Source: Algoriphagus iocasae
Lineage (GTDB): Bacteria; Bacteroidota; Bacteroidia; Cytophagales; Cyclobacteriaceae
Direction: 5' to 3'
DNA: 64,000 nt
Assembly (NCBI RefSeq): GCF_014206875.1
Contig: NZ_JACIJO010000002.1
Location: 868,001-932,000, forward strand
The notes beneath the pieces are model-generated. The model was given only the letters and a program-made list of their open reading frames with translations. It did not search any database and was not told the DNA's origin. Shown here one piece after another: positions 24,757 through 33,653 of the stretch. Both the position numbers and the translations under genes were made by a program. Position 1 is the stretch's first letter; every line of letters starts with the position of its first letter.

Positions 24757-25113
24757 CTATCCGTCCCAAACCGAAAAGTCGGTTACCTTGTTATTTTCAA
24801 ATTTAATTGTCAGTCGTCCAGTATTAATTCCACGTTTTGAATAGCCTAGATAATAACCAAATTCATTCTCTGCTTTTGATTCCGGCTCTCCTAATAATTC
24901 CAAAATCTGATTCTTTGTCATTCCATTCAGTTCATAGTTATTTCTCAAACTGTTCATCATATCCCATCTTAATGACCATTCAGTTTCAGATTCAGTCCAG
25001 TTTTTCCACTTATCAGAGTCAAACTTTTCGTGAGTTATTCTCCCTTTAAGTGTAAATCCGACTAGAATCATTAGTCCAATCGTTAAAATTCCATATTTAA
25101 CTTTCTTATTCAA
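24757..25113 (-). CDS. Cassette-borne SmpA/BamE-like protein
   Basis: The 118-residue protein has an N-terminal membrane or signal segment (YGILTIGLMILVGFTLKG). Its folded part has the helix-turn of the SmpA/OmlA fold, NGMTKNQILELLGEPESKAE, followed by strands YYLGYSKR and RLTIKFENNKVTDFSVWDG. It lacks a lipobox Cys, unlike true BamE. It is probably a periplasmic, inner-membrane-tethered protein; function is unknown. It lies 1 bp upstream of the two-helix membrane protein gene and 18 bp from palindrome G. Confidence 0.68.
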   Translation of the reverse strand: MNKKVKYGILTIGLMILVGFTLKGRITHEKFDSDKWKNWTESETEWSLRWDMMNSLRNNYELNGMTKNQILELLGEPESKAENEFGYYLGYSKRGINTGRLTIKFENNKVTDFSVWDG

Positions 25114-25131
25114 TGCTTCGTTTTTTCAAAT

Positions 25132-25158
25132 GCCCTACAACACTTGTAGTTACAGCAC
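25132..25158. repeat. attC-like half-site, site G (array edge)
   Basis: gccctacaacactt, then gtagttacagc, matches the outer arm of site F read on the opposite strand (gccctacaacactg) but no convincing second arm follows, so it may be the broken outer boundary of the array. Confidence 0.45.
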
Positions 25159-25163
25159 TCCCA

Positions 25164-25394
25164 CTATCTTATTGCGTCTATATTCGCATTGTCCACAGGG
25201 GTAGTAGGTGTGCCGGAAACCAAATTAAGAATTTCGTCGATCCCATCAAGCGGGCTTTTAATATTTTTGTTGGAAATAGATAGTACATGAGGATAGATTT
25301 CTGTGGCCTTAAGCTTTTGTGAATCAAAAGTATACATAGCGGAAATCCATTCCTTTTTGTAATAAATGGGGTGGAAGTCTGGCGAAATGTAGTT
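25164..25394 (-). pseudogene. Truncated coding fragment at the array edge
   Basis: A 76-codon frame on the minus strand, preceded directly by a TAA and lacking a start at its beginning, reads NYISPDFHPIYYKKEWISAM, TFDSQKLKATEIYPHVLSIS and PLDGIDEILNLVSGTPTTPV before TAG at 25164-25166. Composition and codon use look coding. It seems to be the 3' part of a gene whose 5' part was lost. No family recognised. Confidence 0.45.
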
Positions 25395-25400
25395 TTAAAC

Positions 25401-25436
25401 AAAAAAATCCCCCAGAACAACAGCTCTGAGGGATTT
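25401..25436 (-). terminator. Rho-independent terminator of the propeller-amidohydrolase gene
   Basis: On the minus strand aaatccctcaga pairs, with G-T wobble, to tctgggggattt around an 8-base loop, followed by a run of T (25401-25407 complement). It lies about 20 bp past the stop at 25457. Confidence 0.85.
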
Positions 25437-25456
25437 CTATTTGATTCAAGTAATTA

Positions 25457-28400
25457 TTACTTCAAACTGGTATTTGGAACCGGCGCAACCTTGGTCCACG
25501 GTGTTACATCCATCTTTCTAGGTGTTGGATAAACTTCATCCAAAGTGTTGCCATCGTAGATTCTTCCGTTTTTCACCACATGGGAAATGGTATTGGTGTT
25601 TCGGATATTCTCCAAAGGATTGCTGTCCATAATCACCAAATCGGCCAGTTTGCCTACTTCGATGCTTCCCAGTTCTTTATCCAATCCCAAAGCTTCAGCA
25701 CCGGAAATCGTCGCAACTTTCAAAGCATCATGGGCTTCCATTCCGCCGCTTGCCACAGACCAAAGTTCCCAGTGGTAACCCAATCCCTGAAGCTGTCCAT
25801 GCGAACCAACTGCTGCCAATCCGCCTTGTTCAAAAATCGACTTGATGCCTTCCGCATGCTTCATAAATACATGGTCTTCCGGAGCAAACCAACCTCCCAA
25901 TCCTCCAGCTCTTCTTCTCGCTTTGGCATTCAGTTCCTCATAAGGAGTGAAACGATTCAGCTTTGGATCATGAAGAGGGCTTTCGGTAGTATAGTAATAA
26001 TTCTCTGCCCAAGGACCGCCATAAGCCACCAAGAGGGTAGGAGTTACCGCCATTTTACTTTCTGCAATGGTTTTGGTCACATCCTGATACAATGGATGGA
26101 TCGGAATAGAATGCTCATGCCCTGGATAGCCATCGATCAACTGGGTCATATTAAGTTTGAAGTCCAATCCACCTTCTGTTGTTGGCATCAACTCCTGTTC
26201 CTTGGCAGCCATAATCACCCATTGTCTATGCTGTCTGTTACCGACCAAATACATTTTGATATACTGGGTATTATAATACTTGCTGTATTGCTTCAGTACG
26301 TTTTTGGTTTGATCCAGAGATTTCAGATTGTACATCCAATAACCCACACCAGGACCGGTGCTATATACTCTCGGACCTGGCACCATGCCTGCATCTACCA
26401 TATCTCCATAAGTCAAGACATCAGTGGTAGCAGTTTGAGGATCTCTGGTTGTGGTGACGCCGTAAGCCAAATTGGCTGCGTAGATCCAAACTGAATTTTT
26501 ATGCAATCCCCAAGTTGGCCACATGTGCGCATGGGTATCGATAAATCCTGGAGTGATGGTTTTGCCGGACATATCCATGACTTTGGCTTTTCCTGAATCC
26601 AAGGTGCCGGAAGCTCCAACAGCTATTATCCGGTTGTTTTCAATCAAAATATCTCCTCTTTCGATCACCTCGTCACCTTTCATGGTTACGATTCGGGCGT
26701 TAGTCAGAAGGACAGTACCTTGAGGAATGTCTTTTTTGTAGTAAACCGAAACCTGTTTTTCTTCTGGTTTGTAACTTTCTTTTTCCTTTAATTCCGCTTT
26801 GTAAATGCTATCCGCTTTCGCTTTTTCTTTGTCATTTTTCAGTAATTCTGCCAAAGCTTCTTTTTTAGCTTTTGCTACCGAATCAGCAGCTTTTACTGCT
26901 TCTGGACCCAATGCTTTTAATGCTGCTACCGAATCTGCTTCAGCCAAAGTTTTAGCTTTTTTGGCAGTTTTTACCGAGTCTTCAACAAACTCAGCTCGAT
27001 CTATGTCATAGACCCAATGTCCATTTCCCAAAGACCAATGCACTTTCTTTCCATTGGCTTCCCAAGCAGGCCATTCTCCACCGATTTCTGTTAGTTGGCG
27101 GGAAGGGAAATTACTGGATTCAGGATTTCCCACATTGATACTTGGGGTCTTTCCTACAGTTGGAATAGTAACTACATAAACGTTATTGTTGACTTGTGCC
27201 AAAGCTAAATTGCCTTCTGGAGCCATCAAAATAGTGCTTGCACTGCTTGGTCTCATCTGTGGTTCCTGCGCACTTGCTCCTTCCGGAAGCATGCAGTAAT
27301 TGACCGCATCCGCATTAGACATTGGCATTCCCATCACATAGCGGATATCGGTAGCCTCATCTGGATTGGTGGTATGTCCATGGTCATTATGAGATTCAGC
27401 AACTGACCCAAAAGGAGTGATTCCAGTGATTTTTGCATACTCTTTCTCATCTGTTCCATCCCATCTGACACTTAGTAAAGTGCCTCCGGGACCGTTTAGA
27501 AATACTCTCGAAGTATCCTTGGTAAAGTGAACATTGCCATGATTTCCAGCTTCCATGATTTTTCTGAATGGACCGCCATTAGCAGGAATCCAAACCAATT
27601 CTGCCTCCGAACCATTAATGCCTGGGCCTTCAGCATCTTTCATCACCTGATTAGAAGCCTTGAATACCGCAATTCTATTCGTTGGGCTCCAGGCAGGTTG
27701 CATGTAAAGTGCCTTTTCAGTGGTAAGCTGAGTCAAAGAAATTCTACTTCCCAAAGAGGCTTTGTATAATTGACCACCTTCGGTTTCACTCCATCCCACA
27801 AAAGCCAATTGAGTTCCGTCTGGACTCCAGGTAGGCATGGCTTCAGTAAAGTCATTGTTGGTTACACGCTTTGGCTCTCCATCAGGATAACCCATCACAT
27901 AAAGTCTGTTTAGCGCTGTGAAAGCCAGTTTTTTTCCATCTGGAGAAGGAACAGCATCCCGGATTTGGGTTACTCTGGCATCCGTGGTGTCTTTGATTTC
28001 ATAATTGAAATACAAGCGAGGACCCATTGCCAAATTCACATCTACTTCGAAAGGAATCTCTGCCGGTGATCCACCATCTACCGAGATTTTCCAGATTTTT
28101 CCTCCATATGAGGCAATCACATTTTTGCTATCTGGCGTGAAAGCCATAGCTGGCAAAACGCCTTGTGGAGCGATGGATTCCTGCTCATCCCTTTGAACTG
28201 GATAGGCAAGCCATTTTTCATCCCCGGTTTCCATATTTCTCAGAACTAGACCGGTCTTTTCTTCCCATCGGCTTCCATAAACCATCCATTTGCCATCATC
28301 GCTGAGCGTTGGGGTAAATGCAGATCCATACCGTGAGGTGATTGTATTCAGTTCGCCTTTATCAAAATCGTAAGTTCCAATCTGATATTGTGGAAGAAGG

Positions 28401-29086
28401 GCGTTGTAATTCCATGCGCCGGATCTTTGTGAGAAGTAAACCTTTTTTCCATCTGGACTTACAAATGGATCGATGGTTTTGATGCTGCTAGGATTTTCGT
28501 TGAGTTGAATTCCGCCGCCTCCATCTTTGTGATACATCCAAAGCTTGGAGATTCTTCGACCCTTGCTGACCACAATGTATTCCGAATCCGGAGTCCAGTC
28601 CGCACCTGGCACATCGCCGTTTTTATCTTTGGTGATTTGTACTGTGTCTTTTTTTACCAAATCGATGTACCAAAGGTTATCACTCCCAGCTCTGTCAGAG
28701 GTAAAGAGAATTTTCTCTCCATCCGGAGAAAATCGGGGATGGGTTTCATAAGCCATTCCTGTGGTTACAGGCGTTGCTTTTCCTCCTTCCATCGGGATGG
28801 TATAAATATCTCCCAGTAGATCAAATGCAAGGGTTTTGCCATCCGGGCTGACATCCACACTCATCCAAGTTCCTTGTTTTGTATTGAACTTGATTTCTCT
28901 TTCTGCTTTTAGCGGTAAATCCTTGAATTTTGGGGTGATGATCGAATCTTTTTTGGAACTATCAGACTGGATCGTTGACTGCTGTTCCAAGGGAAATAGC
29001 ATTTTTGGTCTGTCTGGTACCATCGAAGCAAAGCTTACAGTGGCACCCAAAGCAACCAAAATGGCAGGTTGGGTAAATTTTTTCAT
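25457..29086 (-). CDS. Secreted TolB-like propeller / amidohydrolase fusion
   Basis: The 1209-residue protein has a signal peptide (MKKFTQPAILVALGATVSFA). Residues about 50-680 are WD40-like PD40 repeats, with recurring phrases such as DVSPDGKTLAFD, RFSPDGEKILFTSDRAG and TWSPDGTQLAFVG. A charged Ala/Lys/Glu helical linker follows (about 700-780), then an amidohydrolase-superfamily domain to the end, with metal motif DTHAHMWP, later His residues (HEHSIPIHP, GSHGQLQG) and the closing LADLVIMDSNPL. Such fusions are common in Bacteroidota as periplasmic peptidase- or imidase-like enzymes of unknown substrate. Single gene with its own terminator. Confidence 0.88.
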   Translation of the reverse strand: MKKFTQPAILVALGATVSFASMVPDRPKMLFPLEQQSTIQSDSSKKDSIITPKFKDLPLKAEREIKFNTKQGTWMSVDVSPDGKTLAFDLLGDIYTIPMEGGKATPVTTGMAYETHPRFSPDGEKILFTSDRAGSDNLWYIDLVKKDTVQITKDKNGDVPGADWTPDSEYIVVSKGRRISKLWMYHKDGGGGIQLNENPSSIKTIDPFVSPDGKKVYFSQRSGAWNYNALLPQYQIGTYDFDKGELNTITSRYGSAFTPTLSDDGKWMVYGSRWEEKTGLVLRNMETGDEKWLAYPVQRDEQESIAPQGVLPAMAFTPDSKNVIASYGGKIWKISVDGGSPAEIPFEVDVNLAMGPRLYFNYEIKDTTDARVTQIRDAVPSPDGKKLAFTALNRLYVMGYPDGEPKRVTNNDFTEAMPTWSPDGTQLAFVGWSETEGGQLYKASLGSRISLTQLTTEKALYMQPAWSPTNRIAVFKASNQVMKDAEGPGINGSEAELVWIPANGGPFRKIMEAGNHGNVHFTKDTSRVFLNGPGGTLLSVRWDGTDEKEYAKITGITPFGSVAESHNDHGHTTNPDEATDIRYVMGMPMSNADAVNYCMLPEGASAQEPQMRPSSASTILMAPEGNLALAQVNNNVYVVTIPTVGKTPSINVGNPESSNFPSRQLTEIGGEWPAWEANGKKVHWSLGNGHWVYDIDRAEFVEDSVKTAKKAKTLAEADSVAALKALGPEAVKAADSVAKAKKEALAELLKNDKEKAKADSIYKAELKEKESYKPEEKQVSVYYKKDIPQGTVLLTNARIVTMKGDEVIERGDILIENNRIIAVGASGTLDSGKAKVMDMSGKTITPGFIDTHAHMWPTWGLHKNSVWIYAANLAYGVTTTRDPQTATTDVLTYGDMVDAGMVPGPRVYSTGPGVGYWMYNLKSLDQTKNVLKQYSKYYNTQYIKMYLVGNRQHRQWVIMAAKEQELMPTTEGGLDFKLNMTQLIDGYPGHEHSIPIHPLYQDVTKTIAESKMAVTPTLLVAYGGPWAENYYYTTESPLHDPKLNRFTPYEELNAKARRRAGGLGGWFAPEDHVFMKHAEGIKSIFEQGGLAAVGSHGQLQGLGYHWELWSVASGGMEAHDALKVATISGAEALGLDKELGSIEVGKLADLVIMDSNPLENIRNTNTISHVVKNGRIYDGNTLDEVYPTPRKMDVTPWTKVAPVPNTSLK

Positions 29087-29142
29087 AAAGTGATTTTTGG
29101 GTAAATAATCTACGTTTAATTCTTCGAAATTTTAATAAAATA

Positions 29143-29164
29143 AGGCCTATTTTTAAAAATAGGC
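29143..29164 (-). terminator. Rho-independent terminator after the adenylate cyclase gene
   Basis: A perfect 22-bp palindrome, ggcctattttt / aaaaataggcc, lies between the stop at 29217 and the next gene's start at 29086. On the minus strand it is followed by a T-rich tail (ttattttatt). Its perfect symmetry may let it act in both directions. Confidence 0.8.
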
Positions 29165-29216
29165 CGTTTTCGGACATTTAAGTCAAATTGAATTTCAGAT
29201 TTTCACAGTCCCAATA

Positions 29217-30269
29217 TCAATCAGGTTTTAAAGATTGTACCTCATAAACAGTTACAGGTTTCGCCTTGTTCTTGAGGATCATTTCTCCGATTTTTTCGGT
29301 TTGGAAATCAGGTTCTATTTGTTCATGGTATTGTTCCAAAATCAGGATCTGTCCAGGGTTTGCTTTAGACTGTAATCGGGAGGCGACATTGACAGTATCC
29401 CCGATGACGGTGTAGTCCAATCGTTTCAAAGAAATAGAACCGATATTACCGGATACCATTTCGCCTTTGTTGATACCGATAGAAACTTTAGGTTTGAATC
29501 CGGATTTTTCGGAAAAAACCGGCATGGCATTCATTTTATCCCGGATAGCAATGCTGGCCCGAAGCGCTCTTTTCTCATAATCTTCTCCTTTAAAAACAGC
29601 CATCACTGCATCACCGATAAACTTATCAATGATGCCTTGCTCTGCGATGATTTCCCTGACCATCATATCGAAATAATCGTTTAGCTGACCCACTACGACA
29701 TTTGGCTCTTCGTTTTCACTGATGGCAGTAAAGCCACATAAATCGATAAATGCCACCGCAGCTTCCAGGGTTTCGTTTTCTATCAATCCACTTTCGATTT
29801 CTCTCCCTCCCATGAAGTTGAGGACGGTTTCATCCACATACATTCTCAGGATGTTATTTTCCTTCATGGCCTGGATGGTCGCTTTTATCTGGTTGATATA
29901 GGTAATGGTCTTTTCGATGGTAATCTCCAGATCCTGAAAATCCACAGGCTTGGTGATAAAATCGAATGCTCCCAGATTCATGGCTGTTCGGATATTTTCC
30001 ATGTCTCCATAGGCTGAAATTATCACTGTTTTCAACAAAGAATTCTGCTCTTTTACTTTAGAGAGAAGTGTCAATCCATCCATTTCAGGCATATTGATAT
30101 CACTCAGGATCATATCTATGTTTTTAGATTCCTCCATGAGTTCCAAGGCTTTCTTCCCATTCAAGGCAAAATAAAATTCGTATTCTTCAGAACGGATTTT
30201 CTTCCTGAATTTCTGCCTGATTAGTACTTCTAGATCAGCCTCATCATCGACCACTAATATTCTGATCAT
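29217..30269 (-). CDS. Response regulator with class III adenylate cyclase output domain
   Basis: The 350-residue protein opens with a receiver domain (1-125): acidic pocket VVDDEAD, phospho-acceptor Asp57 in [13 protein letters not shown], and Lys in ITKPVD. A helical connector follows to about 150. The class III cyclase domain has metal Asp176 in [12 protein letters not shown], Asp220 in [12 protein letters not shown], and the [16 protein letters not shown] block with the transition-state Asn and Arg. Phosphorylation should therefore tune cAMP synthesis; choice of ATP over GTP is inferred. It overlaps the upstream stand-alone receiver gene by 4 bases, and that gene follows a histidine kinase gene, forming a three-gene signalling operon. 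Confidence 0.92.
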   Translation of the reverse strand: MIRILVVDDEADLEVLIRQKFRKKIRSEEYEFYFALNGKKALELMEESKNIDMILSDINMPEMDGLTLLSKVKEQNSLLKTVIISAYGDMENIRTAMNLGAFDFITKPVDFQDLEITIEKTITYINQIKATIQAMKENNILRMYVDETVLNFMGGREIESGLIENETLEAAVAFIDLCGFTAISENEEPNVVVGQLNDYFDMMVREIIAEQGIIDKFIGDAVMAVFKGEDYEKRALRASIAIRDKMNAMPVFSEKSGFKPKVSIGINKGEMVSGNIGSISLKRLDYTVIGDTVNVASRLQSKANPGQILILEQYHEQIEPDFQTEKIGEMILKNKAKPVTVYEVQSLKPD

Positions 30270-30661
30270 TGCTTAATTGATTTATGTTTTGCCATCAAAT
30301 CCTGTATTTCATTCTTCAAGAAATCAAAATCTATCGGTTTTGTAAAAAATTCTTTTGCTCCTGAATCAATTGCTTTTTCATAGTTCTCACTATCACCGTA
30401 TGCTGAGATCATGCTGACATTGATTTGAGGATATCGTTCTTTGATCTTTTTCAAAAGTTCCAGTCCTGTCATTCCAGGCATATTGATATCCGAAAATACA
30501 TATACCACTAGTGGAGGATTGTCCTGACCTAAAAAATCCAAAGCTTCTTGCCCAGAAAAAGCAAATGAAAGTGTCATCATTCCACTTTTGATCTCTTTCC
30601 TAAATTTTTGACGAAAAAGTATTTCTACGTCTGTTTCATCATCTACAATTAAAATATTCAT
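30266..30661 (-). CDS. Single-domain response regulator
   Basis: The 131-residue protein consists of a receiver domain only: acidic pair in IVDDETD, phospho-Asp58 in [12 protein letters not shown], switch Ser/Thr region [10 protein letters not shown], and Lys in FFTKPIDF. There is no output domain, so it may relay phosphate or act through protein contact. Its receiver is very similar to that of the cyclase-bearing regulator downstream (ATGA overlap), suggesting local duplication. The kinase gene upstream (30715) is the likely phosphate donor for both. Confidence 0.92.
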   Translation of the reverse strand: MNILIVDDETDVEILFRQKFRKEIKSGMMTLSFAFSGQEALDFLGQDNPPLVVYVFSDINMPGMTGLELLKKIKERYPQINVSMISAYGDSENYEKAIDSGAKEFFTKPIDFDFLKNEIQDLMAKHKSIKQ

Positions 30662-30714
30662 AATTTTTGACTTAAGTTGAAATAATGATGGACTGATATA
30701 ATTGAGAAAGAAGT

Positions 30715-32094
30715 TTATTTGGCTTCTTTCAATGGTAATACAATTTTAAACACTGTGCCTTCTCCCTCCTTTGACTCCACTGTAAATTCTCCGCCATGGG
30801 CTTTGACAATGTCATAACTCAGGCTCAAACCAAGACCGGTTCCTGCTCCTGTTGGTTTGGTAGTGAAAAAGGGCTGAAATATTTTTTCAATAATTGAATC
30901 GGGAATACCTTCACCATTATCCTCTACCTTCATTTGGATTTTGTCCCCCAGATTAGTGGAGGTAATTTTTACCAATGGATGAAAATCAGATTCTCCCTCG
31001 ACTTCTTTATCTAATTTCAGTTTCTTCTCATGAACAGCATAGAAGGCATTATTCACAAGATTTAATATTAATCTACCAAAGTCTTGAGCAACCACCTCTA
31101 CTTCAGGCAGTTCAGGATCAAGTTCCAATTTGAAATCGGCATTGAAACTCTTGTCTTTTGCGCGAAGTCCGTGGTAGGAAAGTCTCATAAATTCATCTGC
31201 CAGCGCGTTAATGTCCGTCAGAACTTTCTCTCCGGAATTGATCCTACTGTGCTGGAGCATTCCTTTCACTATGGAATCAGCCCTGTTTCCATGGTGGTTA
31301 ATTTTCTTTAAGTTATCTGAAATGTCCCCTACTATCTCTTTAGCGATGTCGTAATTACCGGCTTCAATTTCTTCCTTCATCTCCTCCAGAAGTTCATTGC
31401 TCAGTTCAGAAAAGTTATTGACAAAATTCAGAGGGTTTTGGATTTCATGCGCGATACCGGCTGTAAGCTCCCCAAGAGAGGCCATTTTCTCTGCATGGAT
31501 CAGTTGCGTTTGAGTAGATTTTAATTCCTTCAGAGTAGTCTCCAACTCATTTTTCTGCGCAAGTAATTCAGCGGTTCTTGCAGCAACTTGCTTTTCCAGT
31601 TGCTTTTTAAGTTCCTCCGTAATTTCCAGTTCTTTTTCCTTCTGGAGAGATTTGATTCTCTCTCTTTCCAGATTTTTCTTCTGCTTGGCATTAATTATCC
31701 ACATGGCAATAGCCCATAGGAAAGCAAATGCTTCTGCAGTCTCGAAATAGGATTCCCAATTATTATAGAAGTCTGGGGTAAGGTTGGAGAAAATATCGGT
31801 GATTATAGAAATACCAATAATCGGGAGCCAGGCATAAATTAGCCCTTTTTTATGCTCCAAATCGGGAAAAGTCAGAGTGACAAAAACAATCGCTCCGACC
31901 AGTAGGTATTTGGCTAAATACACCAAAATATCCAAGAAACCTGGCAATGGAATCCACTCCAAAATAATCAACCCTACTGCCGCCCAAAGCCCATAATTAA
32001 ATAGTCGCTTCCATTCCTCAGAGACCGTAATTGATGCAAATGGTCTTTTTAAGAAATAAAGGAGAATAATTGATATAATAGTTACTGAAAGCAC
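30715..32094 (-). CDS. Membrane sensor histidine kinase
   Basis: The start is a GTG at 32094; an in-frame stop lies a few codons upstream. The 459-residue protein begins with several hydrophobic helices (about 1-140, including YGLWAAVGLIILEWIPLPGF and YLLVGAIVFVTLTF). A long coiled coil follows (150-215), then DHp box IAHEIQNPLNFVNNFSEL with the phospho-His, and a HATPase domain with N box LVNNAFYAV, G1 VEDNGEGIPD and G2 GAGTGLGLSLSYDIV. No periplasmic sensor domain is visible, so the membrane helices may sense the signal. First gene of the unit with the two response regulators downstream. Confidence 0.88.
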   Translation of the reverse strand: MLSVTIISIILLYFLKRPFASITVSEEWKRLFNYGLWAAVGLIILEWIPLPGFLDILVYLAKYLLVGAIVFVTLTFPDLEHKKGLIYAWLPIIGISIITDIFSNLTPDFYNNWESYFETAEAFAFLWAIAMWIINAKQKKNLERERIKSLQKEKELEITEELKKQLEKQVAARTAELLAQKNELETTLKELKSTQTQLIHAEKMASLGELTAGIAHEIQNPLNFVNNFSELSNELLEEMKEEIEAGNYDIAKEIVGDISDNLKKINHHGNRADSIVKGMLQHSRINSGEKVLTDINALADEFMRLSYHGLRAKDKSFNADFKLELDPELPEVEVVAQDFGRLILNLVNNAFYAVHEKKLKLDKEVEGESDFHPLVKITSTNLGDKIQMKVEDNGEGIPDSIIEKIFQPFFTTKPTGAGTGLGLSLSYDIVKAHGGEFTVESKEGEGTVFKIVLPLKEAK

Positions 32095-32154
32095 GTCTTT
32101 AGTTTAGGGTTAATAATTGCTGTTTATAGACTTAAAATTCATAATATCATTTCA

Positions 32155-33206
32155 TTATTCTGGAAGATAAATAGTAAAAGCTGTTCCCTGGTCTTCTTCT
32201 GTACTACTTTTTACCCGGAGATCTCCATTATGAGATTTGACGATATCATAGCTTAAAGATAAACCAAATTCTTCCTTTTCGATCTTCTATAATGCTCAGG
32301 ATGGCATAACCGGCTAGCCCTTGATCAGGTATGTAGCTGGTAAATGTCTCCCTATCAAATCGGCTGATTCCACCTCCATCAGACCTATCCACAAGATGCT
32401 TTTGGAGTCCTCTAAAATGCCAAAACATCATTGGCTCTTAGCCCTTGTTCATCTATATAATTGGTGAAACTTTTTCCATCATAAAGACTGATTCCTCCGC
32501 CTCCTCCGATCCAGATTTCACAGTCTTTGTTTTCATGAATGCTATAGACCACATCAGAAGCCAAGCCTTTCGAAGTTATGAAATTGGTAAAACTTCTTCC
32601 GTCAAATTTGCTGGCTCCACCACCAACAGTACCAAACCAGAGGTTTCCATGTTGGTCTTCAATGATTGATCTTAAATTATTGGCAGCAAGTCCTTGAACT
32701 GTGGAGTAATTTGTAAAGCCAGTTCCGTCATAATGACTTACTCCACCTCCAGATGTACCAAACCAAAGATGTCCTCTGCTATCCATCAACGAGGAATTGA
32801 CAGCGTCCAGCGCCAATCCATCATCAGAAGTATATGTCGTGAACTGGGCCATTCCTCCTTCTCCCAAGATGTAGCTTTCCCCCTTGTCATTCTTTATTTC
32901 AGTACCGTTTTCATCTTTTAAAACAAGCAAAGGCATCACCTTTGGTGGTTCTAAAATGACTCTTTCACCATCATTTAGATAGCTTGAGAAATCTCCTGCT
33001 TGCTTTGGGATTTGAATGGTTTGTGGAGGAAGTTGATCGGATAGGGTTATTTGATAAGGTTTAACAGAATCTGCTAATTCATTGATTTTGGTTATCAAAG
33101 GACTGGCTCTGGAAAAATTGGTATTTGCGATTGGCTTGTCCTTATTTTCAGAACATGCAAAAACAAAAAGTAAGAATAAGGAAATAGAAAAAATAGAAAC
33201 CTTCAT
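32155..33206 (-). pseudogene. Collapsed propeller-sensor histidine kinase
   Basis: The intact start is a lipoprotein signal (MKVSIFSISLFLLFVFACSE, ATG at 33204-33206). Two-component-regulator propeller repeats follow: LMDSRGHLWFGTSGGGVSHY, IIEDQHGNLWFGTVGGGASK and VYSIHENKDCEIWIGGGGGI. Near 32412 one missing base ends the frame (TAG), and near 32385 another lost base shifts it again; between and after these the repeats continue as LEDSKSILWIG, then SDGGGISRFD and IIEDRKGRIWF. The sequence then jumps directly into the last strand of a kinase HATPase domain (FGLSLSYDIV to TIYLPE, TAA 32155-32157). An internal deletion thus removed the transmembrane, DHp and most ATPase parts. Confidence 0.8.
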
Positions 33207-33248
33207 CGTGTTAAAGTTACTTAATAAGCCAAAAATCGATGACTTCAT

Positions 33249-33653
33249 AAAATGCTGTTATGCCGAATTTAGTAAATCTTGCCTTCAGAAATAAAGTGGA
33301 ACCCTTGTTTAAGTATGGATTTCATACTCATTTACCTAGTTGAAAACCAGGGGAATTATTTATCAAAATCTTTCCCTTTGAATTACTTTATAGAATTGGA
33401 TTAATTGAGTTTATTAAATGAACATGTACTAAGTAGACTTTATGGGTTTTCGAAGTGCTGATTTTAGCAGTTTCGAATGATAATTTGATAATTCTTCTTT
33501 AATTCTATTTGGCATTTTAATCTACGCTTTATTATGCGATTTTCCACAAATAAAGCACATTTGAATTTGAACTAAATCATTTATAATCAAGGAGTACGCA
33601 TACTAAAATGATGAATTTGAATAGGTTAATTTGAATTTTGTACCTGTTAAGTT
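33249..33653. other. AT-rich intergenic region, no gene seen
   Basis: About 400 bp between the decayed propeller kinase and the giant Ser/Thr-histidine kinase, both on the minus strand. No coding pattern, RNA gene or convincing terminator hairpin was recognised. It would carry the promoter region of the upstream relic. Confidence 0.55.

Larger units (their letters stand above)
19680..25158. mobile_element. Integron-like gene-cassette array (CALIN-like), no integrase
   Basis: This 5.5-kb stretch holds one or two small genes at a time, all on the minus strand, each unit separated by a long imperfect palindrome (sites A to G below). Arms repeatedly carry a CAAC core on the left and GTTG on the right, with flanks such as ggctacaaca and gccctacaacact. 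Stop codons fall inside or within a few bases of the palindromes and start codons lie close to the next one, as in integron cassettes. Canonical attC boxes (RYYYAAC, GTTRRRY) are matched only in the AAC/GTT triplets. No tyrosine recombinase is in the window, so the mobilising enzyme is unknown. Confidence 0.6.

Noticed and set aside
25178..25420. 80-codon minus-strand frame starting MFWGIFLFK
   Set aside because: It reads through the terminator and is out of frame with the more protein-like fragment that ends at 25164.
25580..26494. Long plus-strand open frame of about 300 codons antisense to the amidohydrolase gene
   Set aside because: It is the mirror of a strongly coding frame with signal peptide, propeller repeats and metal motifs; its own translation has no domain-like pattern.
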